Part shown: positions 26,693 to 38,574 of the stretch, in pieces | How positions within the stretch are numbered: position 1 is the stretch's first letter | Layout of the letters: each line of letters begins with the position of its first letter | DNA from: Porodaedalea pini | Taxonomy: Eukaryota > Basidiomycota > Agaricomycetes > Hymenochaetales > Hymenochaetaceae | Length of the DNA: 64,000 nucleotides | NCBI GenBank assembly: GCA_002794775.1 | Contig: NBAY01000010.1 | Coordinates: 186,001 to 250,000 of the forward strand | Reading direction: 5' to 3' | Notes under the pieces: model-generated | The model's input: only the letters and a program-made list of their open reading frames with translations | The model's database searches: none | Told to the model about the DNA's origin: nothing | Program-made: the position numbers and the translations under genes

Positions 26693-29232
26693 TCATCCAC
26701 CTAGGATAGGAATAAAGTAATTCTCTTGAAGTATGCGGGATGCGTCCAGTAGTGCTCTTTCCTCCAAGCTGAAGGCCTCCACATTGGAGCTGAACTCTTT
26801 CTCACCGAATATGCTACTTTGTACTTCGCAGACCGTTCCCTTCTCTGGAAGTATGCCATTGAAGAAGTAATTGCGGACAGCCTTGATCGTGCATAGAGAC
26901 GTGGCTGCGATTGAACCATGCTAAGTCGAAGCAAGATCAGTCTAGCATTGCCGAGAATATCGTCGCAAGGAGTATTACCCCTGAAGAATTCTGAATCAAC
27001 ACGACAGAACCTTTGAAGCCCTTTGACATTTTATGGGCGCTGTTAAGCACATAGATATTAGGACCACGAAAAGAGTGATCAAATACACATCTTACTTTCG
27101 GAGAGGAGTGACCGGATCTTGAAGAAAGATGTTAGTCTTCATAATGCTTGTGTTAAAGTACATACCGGCTACATTCCCGATGAGCAACAAAGGGTGGCTC
27201 GTGGTCTGCTCAAATGAACCTATGAAGATGGAATATTATATATGTCGAATAGTAAGCAATACAGTGCGAGTTACCATTGAATCGATCCTTGGCACGCAGA
27301 TGCCAGCCTCTTCAGAAGCAAGCGCATGTTTAGAAGTGATCAAAGGCGATCGATCGCACTCACGAGCAGTAACTCAAAGCTAGCCATATATCTGCAAAGC
27401 TCGTAGTCTCCGCCAACTTCGAGTATGTTTTGCGTAGCTCATCCAGGTTCACGCCGCTAGGTTCCCCGTCTCCACACATGATCGCAATCACAGTCTCAAG
27501 ACGTGAGCCATTCGGAGCGGGGGCCTCTCTCTGGTCCGAGCAGTTGCAAGACATGAGAGAACGTGATCCGCGCCCTCCTGATATCGCATATAATTTAGAT
27601 GCATCACCGTGCTCGAGTGCCGCAAGTGCATCCACGAGCAGTGCACCGGACTTGTGTGTCTTGTACAGGGTGCGAAAAACTGCCAACTTCACAAATGCAA
27701 AGTCGATGGCGTCGTAAGCACCTTCAAGGGAGGAAGTTGAATTGTTGTACAGAAGCACAGGTGAGGACCGCAAACTCTCCAAGAGATTCTCGACACGAGC
27801 ATGTACAAAAGATGTGCTGTTCTCGTATATTGAACATTTAGAAGGACCCGCAATCACGCAGGACTGAAAAATGTCCTGGAGTGCTGCATCTGCGTCCCAA
27901 AGATGATTTGCCCATTGGCCTGTAGAACACTCATTATCAAAAGAACAGAGCCTAAATGAAAATTTCCAGGAATCTACCTCTGTAGTAATCCTCCGAGTCA
28001 GTAACTCCGTCAAGGACGACACGTCCAACATTATCCTAGAAACAATAAATTTCAATTATACCAACAGATTGTGTAGTAGAATAGATAGGCACCTACTGGA
28101 AACATCGCAGCGAAGCTAAACAAAAGTTTGTTTAGTTTCTAAGATTGAGAAGCGTAATATACTCACGTTGAGCCAAGAGTCGTTCCATAGCTAATGTTCA
28201 ACTAAATGATTTTTGAGCAAAGAGACGAAAAACGGAGTAGCGCACGAAAATCCCCAATACTGAAGTTTATCCTGCCCAGCTGCTCTAATAATACTAAGCA
28301 TATCATGCGCCACGGCGGGAGTCGAGATACGCTCAGCGAGATGCTTCGCACGGTCCAGTGCGAGACTACCGATGATACGTGCCCTGGCATGGGCCTCTCC
28401 AAGTGCCGATCCAGAGGAGTTGATGTTCATCGGGAACTGGAGGTTGAACTTGCCGCCCTCGAGATCGCTCTCAAACACAGAGAATACCGGTGTTGTGAAC
28501 CCGACACCTAGATATTATGAACCAGGAATTCAGGCGGGCAATGAACGCTAAGCGTTCTTCAGGCTATTCGCGTACCTCTTGGGTCGAATCCGATCAGGTC
28601 GAACTCGTCGGACAAAATGGTGTGAAAGAGCTGCCTGTAGCCTCTGATAAACTGGATTGCAGAACCACCGGGCCCTCCTTGAAGGAAAGAGAAATCTCGA
28701 ACATTAAATATGACCCGACGAGTTACAGGTGGGAGACTGGCTGACCAGGATTGAAGAGAATCGGTCCACGATACTTTTCATGTCCGGATGGATATTTAGA
28801 GGGCGACTTAATCATTGCGACCGCGGCTTCCTCTCTGGATGGCTCTGAGTATAGCAAGGGCACCTTGTAATGGCGGAGAGGTTGATATCACTGATCAGAT
28901 GGCTTTGGTTCTATTGACTTACTGCCAGTCTTGCACATTGTAAGCCTTCATAACATTCTGTCCAGTTGAGTGCGTTTGAGGGCTGGTGCTGAAGCAAGGT
29001 CAGAAGAGGATAGGTCACAGTCCAGTGTACACAAAGCCAAGGGCCTAATGCTACTCACAGCAGTCCAGTTGAAGAAGTTAGGATTGTTCGCGATGTTCTC
29101 GTTCTTGCAACCGAGTTGTTTATATGACGGACCTCGCGCATGGAAGCGCCATCGAAGTAATAATGTAAACAGAACTGATAAAAGAGCGAGGTGGAGCAGA
29201 CATCTCGTTGGTCGCCATTCGCGGGGCATCAT
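26693..29232 (-). CDS. TAP-like serine hydrolase, membrane-anchored, paralogue A
   Basis: An alpha/beta hydrolase of the tripeptidyl-aminopeptidase-like (S33/TAP C-terminal) family, split into a dozen or so exons. A short cytosolic stretch MMPREWRPTR and one hydrophobic segment (LALLSVLFTLLL) indicate a type II anchor. Hallmarks follow: oxyanion motif NPGGPGGS, GFDPRGVGFTTP, nucleophile motif GFSYG (an intron falls inside the serine codon, near 28,195-28,243), the triad Asp in DPVTP (near 27,115) and His in GHGS (near 26,930). N-glycosylation sites and Cys pairs suit a secreted or lumenal catalytic domain. It probably cleaves short peptides or esters; the substrate is unknown. Its paralogue B lies about 1.7 kb upstream in the same orientation. 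Stop TGA is at 26,693-26,695. Confidence 0.85.
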
Positions 29233-30520
29233 AATATCAGCAGAGATAAAGGGTGGCCTATTAATATTATAGTTCCCGTTGTCTAGTCTATGTCCGGTTC
29301 GGGATGTTTTGGGCCGGTCCAGCCATCAGATTTTGTTATTGACCCCGGACCTTGGACCGAACCTCACCTGAACCACTTCCGGACCGGTCCAAACCTCTGT
29401 CAAGAAAATGAAATATGATTAGAGATCAAATTTAAAGCCTTGGAACACACAGAGCAAGATCCAAGTGCCTCGAGTAACCACAAGCCAAAGGCTAAGGCGT
29501 CATAGTAGAGTAAATAGATTCCAACTATGTTACGGTGTCTGAGTGTCAACCAAGCATTTTTGACATCAACATTGACGGAGGTCATATATGGGCTCTGATT
29601 TTCTCGGATCGGCCTTGGCATAATGGACTTTGCTTACCAGTCTGTATTTGCGACCGGCTGTGGCAAAGATACGAACGTAACTTAGTACAGATGTGGAAGA
29701 TGAAGAAAAAGGAGATTCATGGCAGCTACTGTATTGCACGCATATGCAGTTGTCATGATCAGTGAAGTGCGTCAATGCTTTAATGACTCCTCGCTCTCCA
29801 GGCTCTAGGCTCCGTTCTTTTGTATGCCTATTATTTTATGCGAGAGATCGATGTTCGCGAGACTAGAAGAGGGACGCTTCGTGGCGGTCACGCACGCAGA
29901 GCTTCAAGTTCAACTTTGGTTTTCGGAATCAGACTAGTGAAAGAACAAAGATTAATCAAGAAAAGAGCAGTGGGTCTCGCATTCATCAGCAAGCCAGTCG
30001 TCTCGTGTCCTCATAAGAGACGAATGCAGGGGAAGGCTGGATAACGAGCGACGTACGCGCGCATGCTGGGCTGCATGCGCTTCGCTGTCTCTTCAAGTTT
30101 GGATTACCATACGCACACGCTGCGATTGAACGCGTACGACATGCGACATTTCGCAGGAGATAGACACCAGTGAGCAAACAGCCAGAGATGAAGCGGGTGA
30201 AGGCACCGATGTATCACTCCTCCCTCATATTCTCGGCCTCCCCAACCACGGGCTTGTCGATAGGCTCAGAAGAAAACAAGAACACAGAAGAATGGGGCTT
30301 CATAACAGCCATGCTCACGCACGGAGCCTCGAATTTGAATGGGCATTTGGCTATTTGAATTTGGACCGATGGTCAGACAGACAAGTCTTAATCCAAGCGT
30401 CGAATTAGGTTTTGCAGAGCGAAAACAAGACAGCCGCGGGTGGTACGGCGCGACGTATGTCGAGAGAATAGCACAGAAAGATTGCGAAAGGCAGACACCG
30501 AGGTTAACCAGGAAAAAACG
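29233..30520. other. Spacer between tandem paralogues
   Basis: No gene is recognised. A GGTCC-rich patch with GGCCGGTCCAG and GGACCGGTCCAAAC lies at 29,310-29,400 and may be transposon debris. Short open frames near 29,400-29,770 and 29,990-30,180 have no recognised content. Confidence 0.45.
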
Positions 30521-30860
30521 TCAGCCTCCCATGCGGCCGTCTTCGAGGTACTTGTCCAGCCCGCGCTCCATCACATCTGTCCCGTCTGCGTCTTCATCCT
30601 TGAAAGGACGGCCTTTCTCGCCTTTCTCGTCGATGTTGACTGCTGGACAGGGTGAAAGGAAGAAAGGCGAGTATCTTGGAGAAGCTCCGGTGCCAGGGTG
30701 AAGCTAATGTCACAGATATTAAACAATACTTAACGCCTCACCTAGCTCACTGAGAGTCAGGCTGCGTCCGCGTTCGCTCTGCACTTGCCGTCGCTGGTCT
30801 GCTGGAGCTTCCGAGAATGCCAATGCTATCGTCGCATTCGGGATGGATTGCTACGAAGGT
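30521..30860 (-). CDS. Possible small gene, 3' exons only, unknown function
   Basis: The last exon reads on the minus strand as PCPAVNIDEKGEKGRPFKDE, then DADGTDVMERGLDKYLEDGR and MGG, with TGA at 30,521-30,523. A preceding exon near 30,740-30,850 reads QRRQVQSERGRSLTLSEL, with a GT donor at about 30,745. The junction can be kept in frame using an AG near 30,690. The acidic, regular composition suggests real protein, but I could not place the 5' end or a family. It may also be a remnant. Confidence 0.3.
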
Positions 30861-30931
30861 GAGTTGTATCAGCATAGCTAGATCTTGTACATACAGTCAT
30901 TGTCATGCTTCGCTAGTTATCAATAGTAGAA

Positions 30932-33645
30932 TCAAATTGAAGGGACTTTACCGCCACCTAGCATCGGAACAAAATAATTCTTTTGAAGCATCTGTGACGC
31001 CCCTACTAATTCCTTCTCCTCCGTGCTCAGAGTATCCAGTCTAAAGTCATTTTCGCCAAATATGTTGCTCTGCACATCGCAGACAGTGCCTTTCTTGGGA
31101 AGCGTACCGTTGACGAAGTATTCGCGGATAGCTTTGTATGTACATAGGGATGAGGCTGAGATCGAGCAATGCTATAACCGCAAGTCAGCAACGTGAAAGG
31201 ATTAAACGAGTCCGTCGGGAAGCCTGAAGAAAGGACTTACTCCTGACGAGTTTTGGGTCAGTACAACCGAATCTTTGAAGCCCTTCGATACTTTATGGGC
31301 ACTGTAGAGCATATGAGTGTCAAGAAGTAACTATGAAATTTCTATCTCACTTCCAAAGAGGCGTCACAGGATCTTCAAGTATGAAGAGGTAAAATGAGAC
31401 TTTCCTGTTCTCCGTCTTTATATATAAAGCTTTGCTTACCAGCTACGTTCCCGATGAGCAACAAAGGATGACTTGTGGTGTGCTCAAATGAACCTATGAT
31501 AAGGATTGAGATAGAATAAGGATCCCATAAGGTCTGAAATTCAGAATCAGACTACCGTTAAATCGTTCCTTGGCGCGAAGCTTCCAGCCACTATAGGAGA
31601 AAGCATATCTATGGAATTGTCAAAGGACGATGATATATGTTACTCACGAACAGAAAACCCGGGGCTGCCACGTTTCAGCAAAACTTGAACTCTTGGCCAT
31701 CTCCTCATATGCTTTGTGAACAGATTCCAGGCTCTCGCTACGGTCCACCGTGTCTCCGCACCCGATTGCATACGTGATCTCGAATTCCCCACTGAATGGA
31801 GCAGGAACCTCTCCAGGAGCAGGGCAGTTGCACTCCATTAGGGAATTTAAGAGGCGCTTGCTCGAGATCGAATAAATCTTGGAGGGATCGTCGCGCTCAA
31901 GAGCCGCAAGTGCTTGCATGAGGTGGGCACCAGCACCGTGCGTTATGTAGAGAACCGAGAAAATTGCTTGTCTCACCATCCCGTAATCGACAACTTCGTA
32001 ATTGACACTAAGTGGAAAAGTTGAATTGTCGTACAGAACCATAGGAGCTGCCCGCAGCTTATCCAGGAGACGGTCGACACGTGCCTGGACCAGAGAAGTA
32101 CTGTTTTTGTAGATCGGGCATTTTGAAGGCCCGCCCTTACGCATGCCTGATAGATGTCCGTAAGTGCCGCATCTGTATCTCGAAGGTTGTTCGCCCATGT
32201 ACCTACAGAAAATTGTCAGCTACACACACAATTTGAAGGAAGACGCCAACCGTTGTAATAATCATCCGTATCCACGACTCCATCTATGATCACTCGTCCG
32301 ACGTTATCCTTTAATTAATGGAATGGCAACTGTCCATGAAAACCTTATGAAAATCATGCAAATTCACTTACGGGGAACATCGCAGCGAAGCTACAGCCAG
32401 CGTCGTCAGATATCGTATACGTGAGATACCAGAGAATTACTCACGTTGCACCAAGGATAGTCCCATAACTAGCATAAGAATTAGATTGGAATACAAAATG
32501 TAAATCGGATTGACGCACGAAAATCCCCAGTACTGAAGTTTGTTCTGTCCAGATGCTTTGATAATACTAAGCATATCGCGCGCTACGGTTGGGGTTGACA
32601 CTCGTTCGGCAACGAATTGCGCACGATCCGCTGCAAGATTACCGAGAATACGTGCTCTAGTATATGCCTCACCGAGCGCTGAGGCGGAGACATTGATGTT
32701 CGCAGGATACTGGATGTAAAACTTGCCAGCCTCGACTTGATCGTCAAAGACGGACATCACCGGTGTCGTGAAGCCAACACCTTAATGATACAAATAAACA
32801 TATGCTTATTCGTACGAGTAAGAACACTGAGTGTTCTGGCATACGTACCCCTTGGGTCGAATCCGATTAGGTCAAACTCCTCAGATAGTATTGTATGGAA
32901 AGCGCGCTCAAGAGCTCGCACAATCTGGACTCCTGAGCCTCCAGGTCCTCCTATAAGGGAAGGGAAAGCCTTTCCATCAACAGAGTATCAACTACTTCGC
33001 AGCGGGGAACTAGCATACCAGGATTGAAGAGGATCGGGCCGCGATACTTTTCGTGGCCAGGTGGGTACTTCGACGGAGACTTGATCAACGCAACGGCGCC
33101 CTCCTCTCCGGACGGCTCTGAGTACAGCAAAGGTACCTTTGAATAGCGAACAGAAAATGCAGGTCAACCTCACGCATTAATGTTAATAGGATGTCACTGG
33201 CACTCCTCTGGCTTACCGACAGTCTCGCACACTGAAAGCCATCATAACACTCGGTCCAGTTAAGCGCTTTTGAGGGCGGATGCTAGAAGTAAAGTCAGTT
33301 TTTTTTTTAAACTTTGTACTCATAACTCCTCACAGCAGTCCAATTGAAAAGATCAAGATCATCGGCAATGACTCTAGTGTCGTAGCCAGACCCTCCATAT
33401 GATGTGACCAACGCAGAGAAGCGCCAGTGAAGAACAAATACGAACAGAACAGATAAAACAACAAAATGGTGCAGGCGCCTCGTCCGTCGCCACTCACGGG
33501 GCGTCATGTCGATTGTATATTCATCAGAGACAAATGCCGCTCGTCCATGGCCTACATCGCAGAATTGTCCTTGGGGCGAGACGTTATCCGGTCCCTTCCT
33601 TTCGTTCAATTCTTCAAGGAAGGCCTGACCCTCTGTAGAGAGCAT
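30932..33645 (-). CDS. TAP-like serine hydrolase, membrane-anchored, paralogue B
   Basis: Same architecture and exon pattern as paralogue A. It has a longer cytosolic N-terminus (from ATG 33,645; the MTPREWRRTRR start equivalent to A is about 50 codons in), then a hydrophobic anchor (VVLSVLFVFVLHW). Next come NPGGPGGSGVQ, GFDPRGVGFTTP, nucleophile GFSYGTILG across an intron near 32,465-32,520, Asp in NVADPVTP (near 31,370-31,425) and His in GHCS (near 31,170). The C-terminus is slightly longer, ending GGGKVPSI with TGA at 30,932-30,934. All triad residues are present. It is expected to be a peptidase or esterase facing the secretory lumen or outside. Which ATG is used is uncertain. Confidence 0.85.
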
Positions 33646-34053
33646 ACTGTACGACGATGATGGGAACTGAAAACGCGAGAGCGCGGAACTCTCGAGAGAT
33701 CCTTCTTTTTATTGCTGAGTATAAGGGCTGATGAGCGCCCTCTGAGTCTGATGGACTCCAGATCGCAGCAGGGGAACCAATGTGACCGTGTGTCTTAACC
33801 TAGGGCACAAGTATAGTTTGATGAACCGCGTGGCCATGTGATGTTCGTAAGTCTACGGCGAGAACACTAGTAGTAGTACTCTTCAGAGTCTTCTTCCTGT
33901 TTTGTGGGAGATCATTGCAGTTGGTGGGCGTTCGAGATGGTATGGTTCCAACTCTCACTTACATAACGCATTATACGTAAGCTTGAGATGTGTTAGTCAC
34001 CATGTTGTGTATGGTGCAGGGTATTCACGAGAAAAAAGGGGAGGAAAACATCG
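33646..34053. other. Upstream region of paralogue B
   Basis: Nothing recognised beyond the expected promoter area of the minus-strand hydrolase gene. Confidence 0.45.
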
Positions 34054-35784
34054 TTACATGACTTTGCTACTGCTGTATGAGTTCCCAGTCCCTACTACGC
34101 CGCTCTTTTTTAACCTCTTCCCTGTCGCAAATAACACGCTGTCCACTATCGTCGCAATTGTTAGCACACCGCCAACGATTGCACATGTACTGAAGGATAA
34201 ATTGATTAGGAATCTCAGCTAGAGCGGCGCATAATATCACACTTACGAGGTAAGGAAGTGTGCGAAGGACTGGCGAGACTCGCTATGCACGACGAGAAGA
34301 GGCGATATCTCATAATTGATGAACAAGCCTTAATATTCGAGAATGTAATCAGCACTGTTCGCCTGCCAAGCTGCTTGGACAAAAATACCTGGCATGCCGG
34401 TATTCGTGTGTGTAATATGGACGCCCTCTTTCGTCTGGCCCATGGCACCTTGAGTAAGGTCACGTTCAAAGTGAGTTGCGCTGTATTGGTGAGTTTTCAC
34501 CTGATGCACATGTGAGAATATGCTTCGATGACAGAAAGGAAAGAAAAAAATCAACGTACCGTTTGACCATCGAGGAGCTCGAATTTTGTCGATACAACCT
34601 TTAGGAAATACTGGAACATGTATTGCGCCGACCCGGCCTAGAGAAGCACCTTTTAATCTCATCCATGATCTCATAATTTGTGTGTTACCTTTCCAACAAC
34701 CCCATCCAGCGGGTTCGCATCGAGGCCCAGCTTCTTCTTCATATCCTTGCTCTTCTCCTTCTTCTTAAAGTTATACTCGTCATCGCCTTCGAATTGCAGC
34801 TCGTGGATCGTGTGTCCGAAGTCATGACGATTCTGATCGTCCTTCAGATACGGGACAAGCTCGTGGATGTTCATATAGTTGGTTTGGAATGAGCGACCGG
34901 GCGAAAGGTGAATGTTACCGATGACTTTGTTCACACGAAGACGACCAGAAACGTTGCACCCCTCGGTCGACTGTTCCTTCAACCTGTCCGACCAGTGTTC
35001 GCGTACGCACTGTAATATGAATGAAGTTCAGCATAAGAAATAGCAGCACCGGCAACGCGAAGTTATAGTGACCTGCTCAATTGAGTCCGGATTGCTGAAG
35101 CTCCATCCTTTGTTCACATATGCCTGACGGACATCTTCGCAAGAGTTACAGCACCCGCCTTCCGGTTCTATTCCTCCGTAACAAGAACCACAGTAGTTGT
35201 CCTTCGTCTGATCGTTCATGACATCGAGCTTGTTGCGCAACTCCGCGCTGTGCGAGTTCGGAATAACCGCGCCAGACGCGTCAAGACGGTTCTTGACGAT
35301 ATTATGCGACAGATCGCGTTGTGTCTCCCCACTGATATCCATGACATCCAAGCTAAGCACTACAAGACAGAATGTGAGCGTCAAAGCGCACACACGAGTC
35401 GCGGGATGTGGCGACGGACGTACGGTAACATGGTACCTTCGGGAAAGTGACATTCATCCTCACAGTAAGGCGTTCTCCGCGACTCTTGTCGACGACAACG
35501 GACGTCTCTAAATTGACGCGTCGGTAATCTAAGAACTCAATGGTCGTGAACGTGAGGATAATTGCGGCGGTAAGGATGGTCACTGCACAACATTGTCAGA
35601 CAAGTCCTAAGGACAAGTATAGCACAATATTCACAGAAAGCGCCTGTCTTCGTCTTGACCTTCACATCCTCCATAGTCTAGATATTCCTGGCTGGTGAGC
35701 TGCTAGACCTGAGCAGAAGAGATATTTACTTGCCTTGCCAAAGGCATCAACGCCTTTGAGACCACCAAATAGACCCTTTGCCAT
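34054..35784 (-). CDS. ERV46: ERV46/ERGIC3-like COPII vesicle cargo receptor
   Basis: ERV46 forms a complex with ERV41 that cycles between ER and Golgi and retrieves leaked ER proteins. The protein starts MAKGLFGGLKGVDAFGK, then TMEDVKVKT, a first membrane helix (FLTILTAAIILTFTTIEF) and the lumenal domain (VPCYLLSLDVMDISGE, then CGSCYGG, CCNSCEDVRQAY and GCNVSGRLRVNKVIGNIHLS). Later exons give YMFQYFLKVVSTKFELLDG, THFERDLTQG, FINYEISPLLVVHSESRQS and a second membrane helix (CAIVGGVLTIATIVDSVLFA). It ends KVM before TAA at 34,054-34,056. The first intron uses a GC donor: exon 1 is 35,784-35,734, donor GCAAGT at 35,733-35,728, exon 2 from 35,677. The family's cysteine motifs are intact. Confidence 0.93.
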
Positions 35785-36060
35785 GTTGTCCGAAAAATGA
35801 TACAAAGGGAAGGGAGTATAGGAGGGCGGCGAGCACCCAGAGGTGGAAGTTAGTGACGGACTGCAGATGTTGACACGTCAACGAAGGCGATCGCTCGGCG
35901 AATTGACGCACGACGCGTGCCATGTGGCGGCGGCGGCTCTCTCATAATTCTACGGTCATTCTCTTCATTCACTCTCTCTTTTCCTCGCCTGCATTCTCAA
36001 CTTCTAAGGGAAAAGCATCTTCCAGAGGTACATCCAGAAAACATATTATACATTATAAAA
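35785..36060. other. Intergenic between ERV46 and VPS45
   Basis: Both neighbours are on the minus strand, so this is the ERV46 promoter plus the VPS45 3' end. Nothing else recognised. Confidence 0.5.
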
Positions 36061-38569
36061 TTATTGAAGACCAATCCGATCCACGCCTTCTCTCACCTTT
36101 CCTAGTAGATTCCGAACGCCATCTCTCAAGCCATCGGCCTGTACACCCGGTCCGCTCCTACCATCCGTTCGGAACACTCCAGTGCTAGGCCCACCGAGAC
36201 TGACGTTCATGTTTCCCAGGGTTAGGTTCAAAGCAGGCGCATTGGATGGTGCTTCGGGAGGAGGATCGTACACGGTTGGTGGGAAAGTAGTTGCTGCAGT
36301 CCTAATCATATCTAGGAAGCTAACGGAGAAAAGTTGTTGAGGGCCGCTTAGAAGCAGATATCTAAACTCCTCACCTGCTTGAATTGTGCACGGTCGTGCC
36401 ACCCAGAAGTATTCTCGTCCCTGCCGCAGAAGCCGTTGCAGATCCTGGCGGCCCATTGCCAGAGCTTAAATCCTGGTTCAGAAGAGAAACGACTCGAGCT
36501 TCTTCATACGTTGTACCGCCAACAATGAAAATAATCACGTCCTGGGGTCTGGGACAAATATACGCCGATGAAGATAGAGCCTTTTTATATTTGTTGAATG
36601 AACGGACCTCTGCAGACTTGCGTTTGGACCAGGATTCTCTACGAAAGGATACGAAGTTTCCTTCAAGCGGCCCTTCAACAAATTCTCAAGTGTTTGAGAT
36701 AGATGTGGATTGTGCTGGGTATATACGTTCTCGACACCCTGCGAAAGCCTTCTAAATAGCGTTTGGAGTTGGATTGGAAGTTACATACCTTTAGCCCTTT
36801 CAAGGCACTGAACCCTTTTGCTAAAAGGGTCTCAGTGGAGAACAGATCATCCTGGCGTTGGTCAGAGCCTGCAATGTTGAGGAATGCATAAACGAGCTGC
36901 GTAAAGAAGCACGTTAGGTCGACATAAGAGGAGGATAGTGATAGCCTACCTTGGCATCCTCCGTTGACACTCCATTCTCAAGCAGGAGATTGATGAGATT
37001 TGCGATCTCATTGGCTTTCGTCTTTTGATACCGTAGCGCGAAAAGGATCACGATTCGCAGTTTCTGCTGTGCTGACACAGCTCCATCGCGAAGAACGTTT
37101 TGGACAGTCTAAATCGTTTAGGACATTTTAGTGGAGTCCAAAGAACAGATTTAGATTACCTACTTTCAGGTCTGCCCCTGAAGATGTCGCCAGCCCCTGT
37201 TCAACTTCCCCCAGGTCAAGAAGCTTGCGCTTCTCCACCAGCCGACTCAATTCGCCCACTAGTGCTACGTGTTTGCTCACGTTCCCGCCCAACTTCCTGA
37301 ATTCAGGGTACTCTTCGACGAATTTCTTCATGTCAGCGATTGAGTTTATCGCCGAAGGAGAATGGGCGAGAGATCGGGACTGATATGACTGGACATAAGA
37401 TTTAAGGGAGGAGCCAAGGTCACCGAAGGTGGCGAGGTGGTGTCCTTGGAAGAAGGGGTCGGTCGAGGTTGTTAGCGTTATCTCCTATGGCAAAATTGCG
37501 TTAACGACCTAAACATTTAAGGGCAAAGAACATACGTACACGCAGCTCTGGGCGGATTCCAGGTGCTTGACTAAGATCGACCCTACCATTCTGAATGCCA
37601 ATCAGTTCATGGACCATGGCCTGATAGGTCCATTGTGAGAGCAAGGGGGTCACAGGGTCATTCCGACGATCAAGGAGTAACAAAAGAGGCGGCATCTGGG
37701 TAAGGCGGAAGTCGAAGAGACTTGATTCACTCTGTATCCGATGCTAGATTTTTGGGTTCAGCTACAGAAGCGGAATGAAAGAACTTAAGGTGTTCACATG
37801 AATTTCTACTCCAAGCTTCTTGGCCATCCCGCTCATCCTCTCGTAACGGATGACAGGTTTCTTCTTCAAACTCAGGAGGACAGCAATCAGTCCCTGAACT
37901 GAGCGTTCAAGTGCTTCTGGATTCCAGAAATTGGGGTTGGAACCATAAAGAGGATGGGCAGATGAGGGCGCATGATTCAAGGAGAATAATGCTGGGAGAA
38001 CAGGCGCGTAATCGGCAAAATATTCCTAAGAGAAGGTACGACGTGAGCTGGGATGGTTTGCAGGGGCGGCAAGATAATTGGCTCACTTGCACTTCTCGCA
38101 CTACCTCATATTCGTCCGCTTCCGCGAGTCGTTCTATTGCCGTCTTGGTAAGGACGTTGCTGAAATCTAAAATTGATGTGCTTAATTCAAAGCTCGGTCC
38201 TGGTAGTCCATGATTTGACTGACTGACACAGATAATACTCCCCGTATTTCGGCTCCCGAAGTTCTGCCTCTAGAGCACCCAGGCTGTCCTCTGATGCACG
38301 TAAGAAACAAACGCATTTCAAGTGTGGCATGCGCTCGCGCTTCGGATTGTCAATTTTGTCTGTCAGATAGACCTGTTGAGACAGAAGCACGCTCTGCGTC
38401 GCAGACAACGAGACTATTGGAGTCTGAAGTCGAATGGAGACTAAGTTGAATTCGAGAACTAGACAGTATTCGTGCGCACCGTATGAGCATCTAGAAGCAG
38501 TACCTTGATGGCGTTCGGCGTCGACACCATCTTGGTCACGTATGTTTCAACGGCCTTCACAACATCCAT
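36061..38569 (-). CDS. VPS45: VPS45, Sec1/Munc18-family regulator of endosomal SNAREs
   Basis: VPS45 binds Tlg2-type syntaxins and promotes SNARE assembly for Golgi-to-endosome fusion. From ATG at 38,569 the protein begins [20 protein letters not shown], then [25 protein letters not shown] and [12 protein letters not shown]. Later exons give [20 protein letters not shown], the conserved [18 protein letters not shown] / [12 protein letters not shown] near 37,690, [20 protein letters not shown] and [29 protein letters not shown] follows near 36,530, and SFLDMI near 36,310. The tail is Gly/Asn-rich and ends [13 protein letters not shown]. About ten short introns interrupt it. No defect is visible. 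Confidence 0.93.
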
Positions 38570-38574
38570 ATCGA

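Noticed and set aside
29290..29400. GGACCGGTCC-containing patch as another TIR element
   Set aside because: Similar to the outer element's end motif only over a short palindrome; no TA-flanked pair of ends found.
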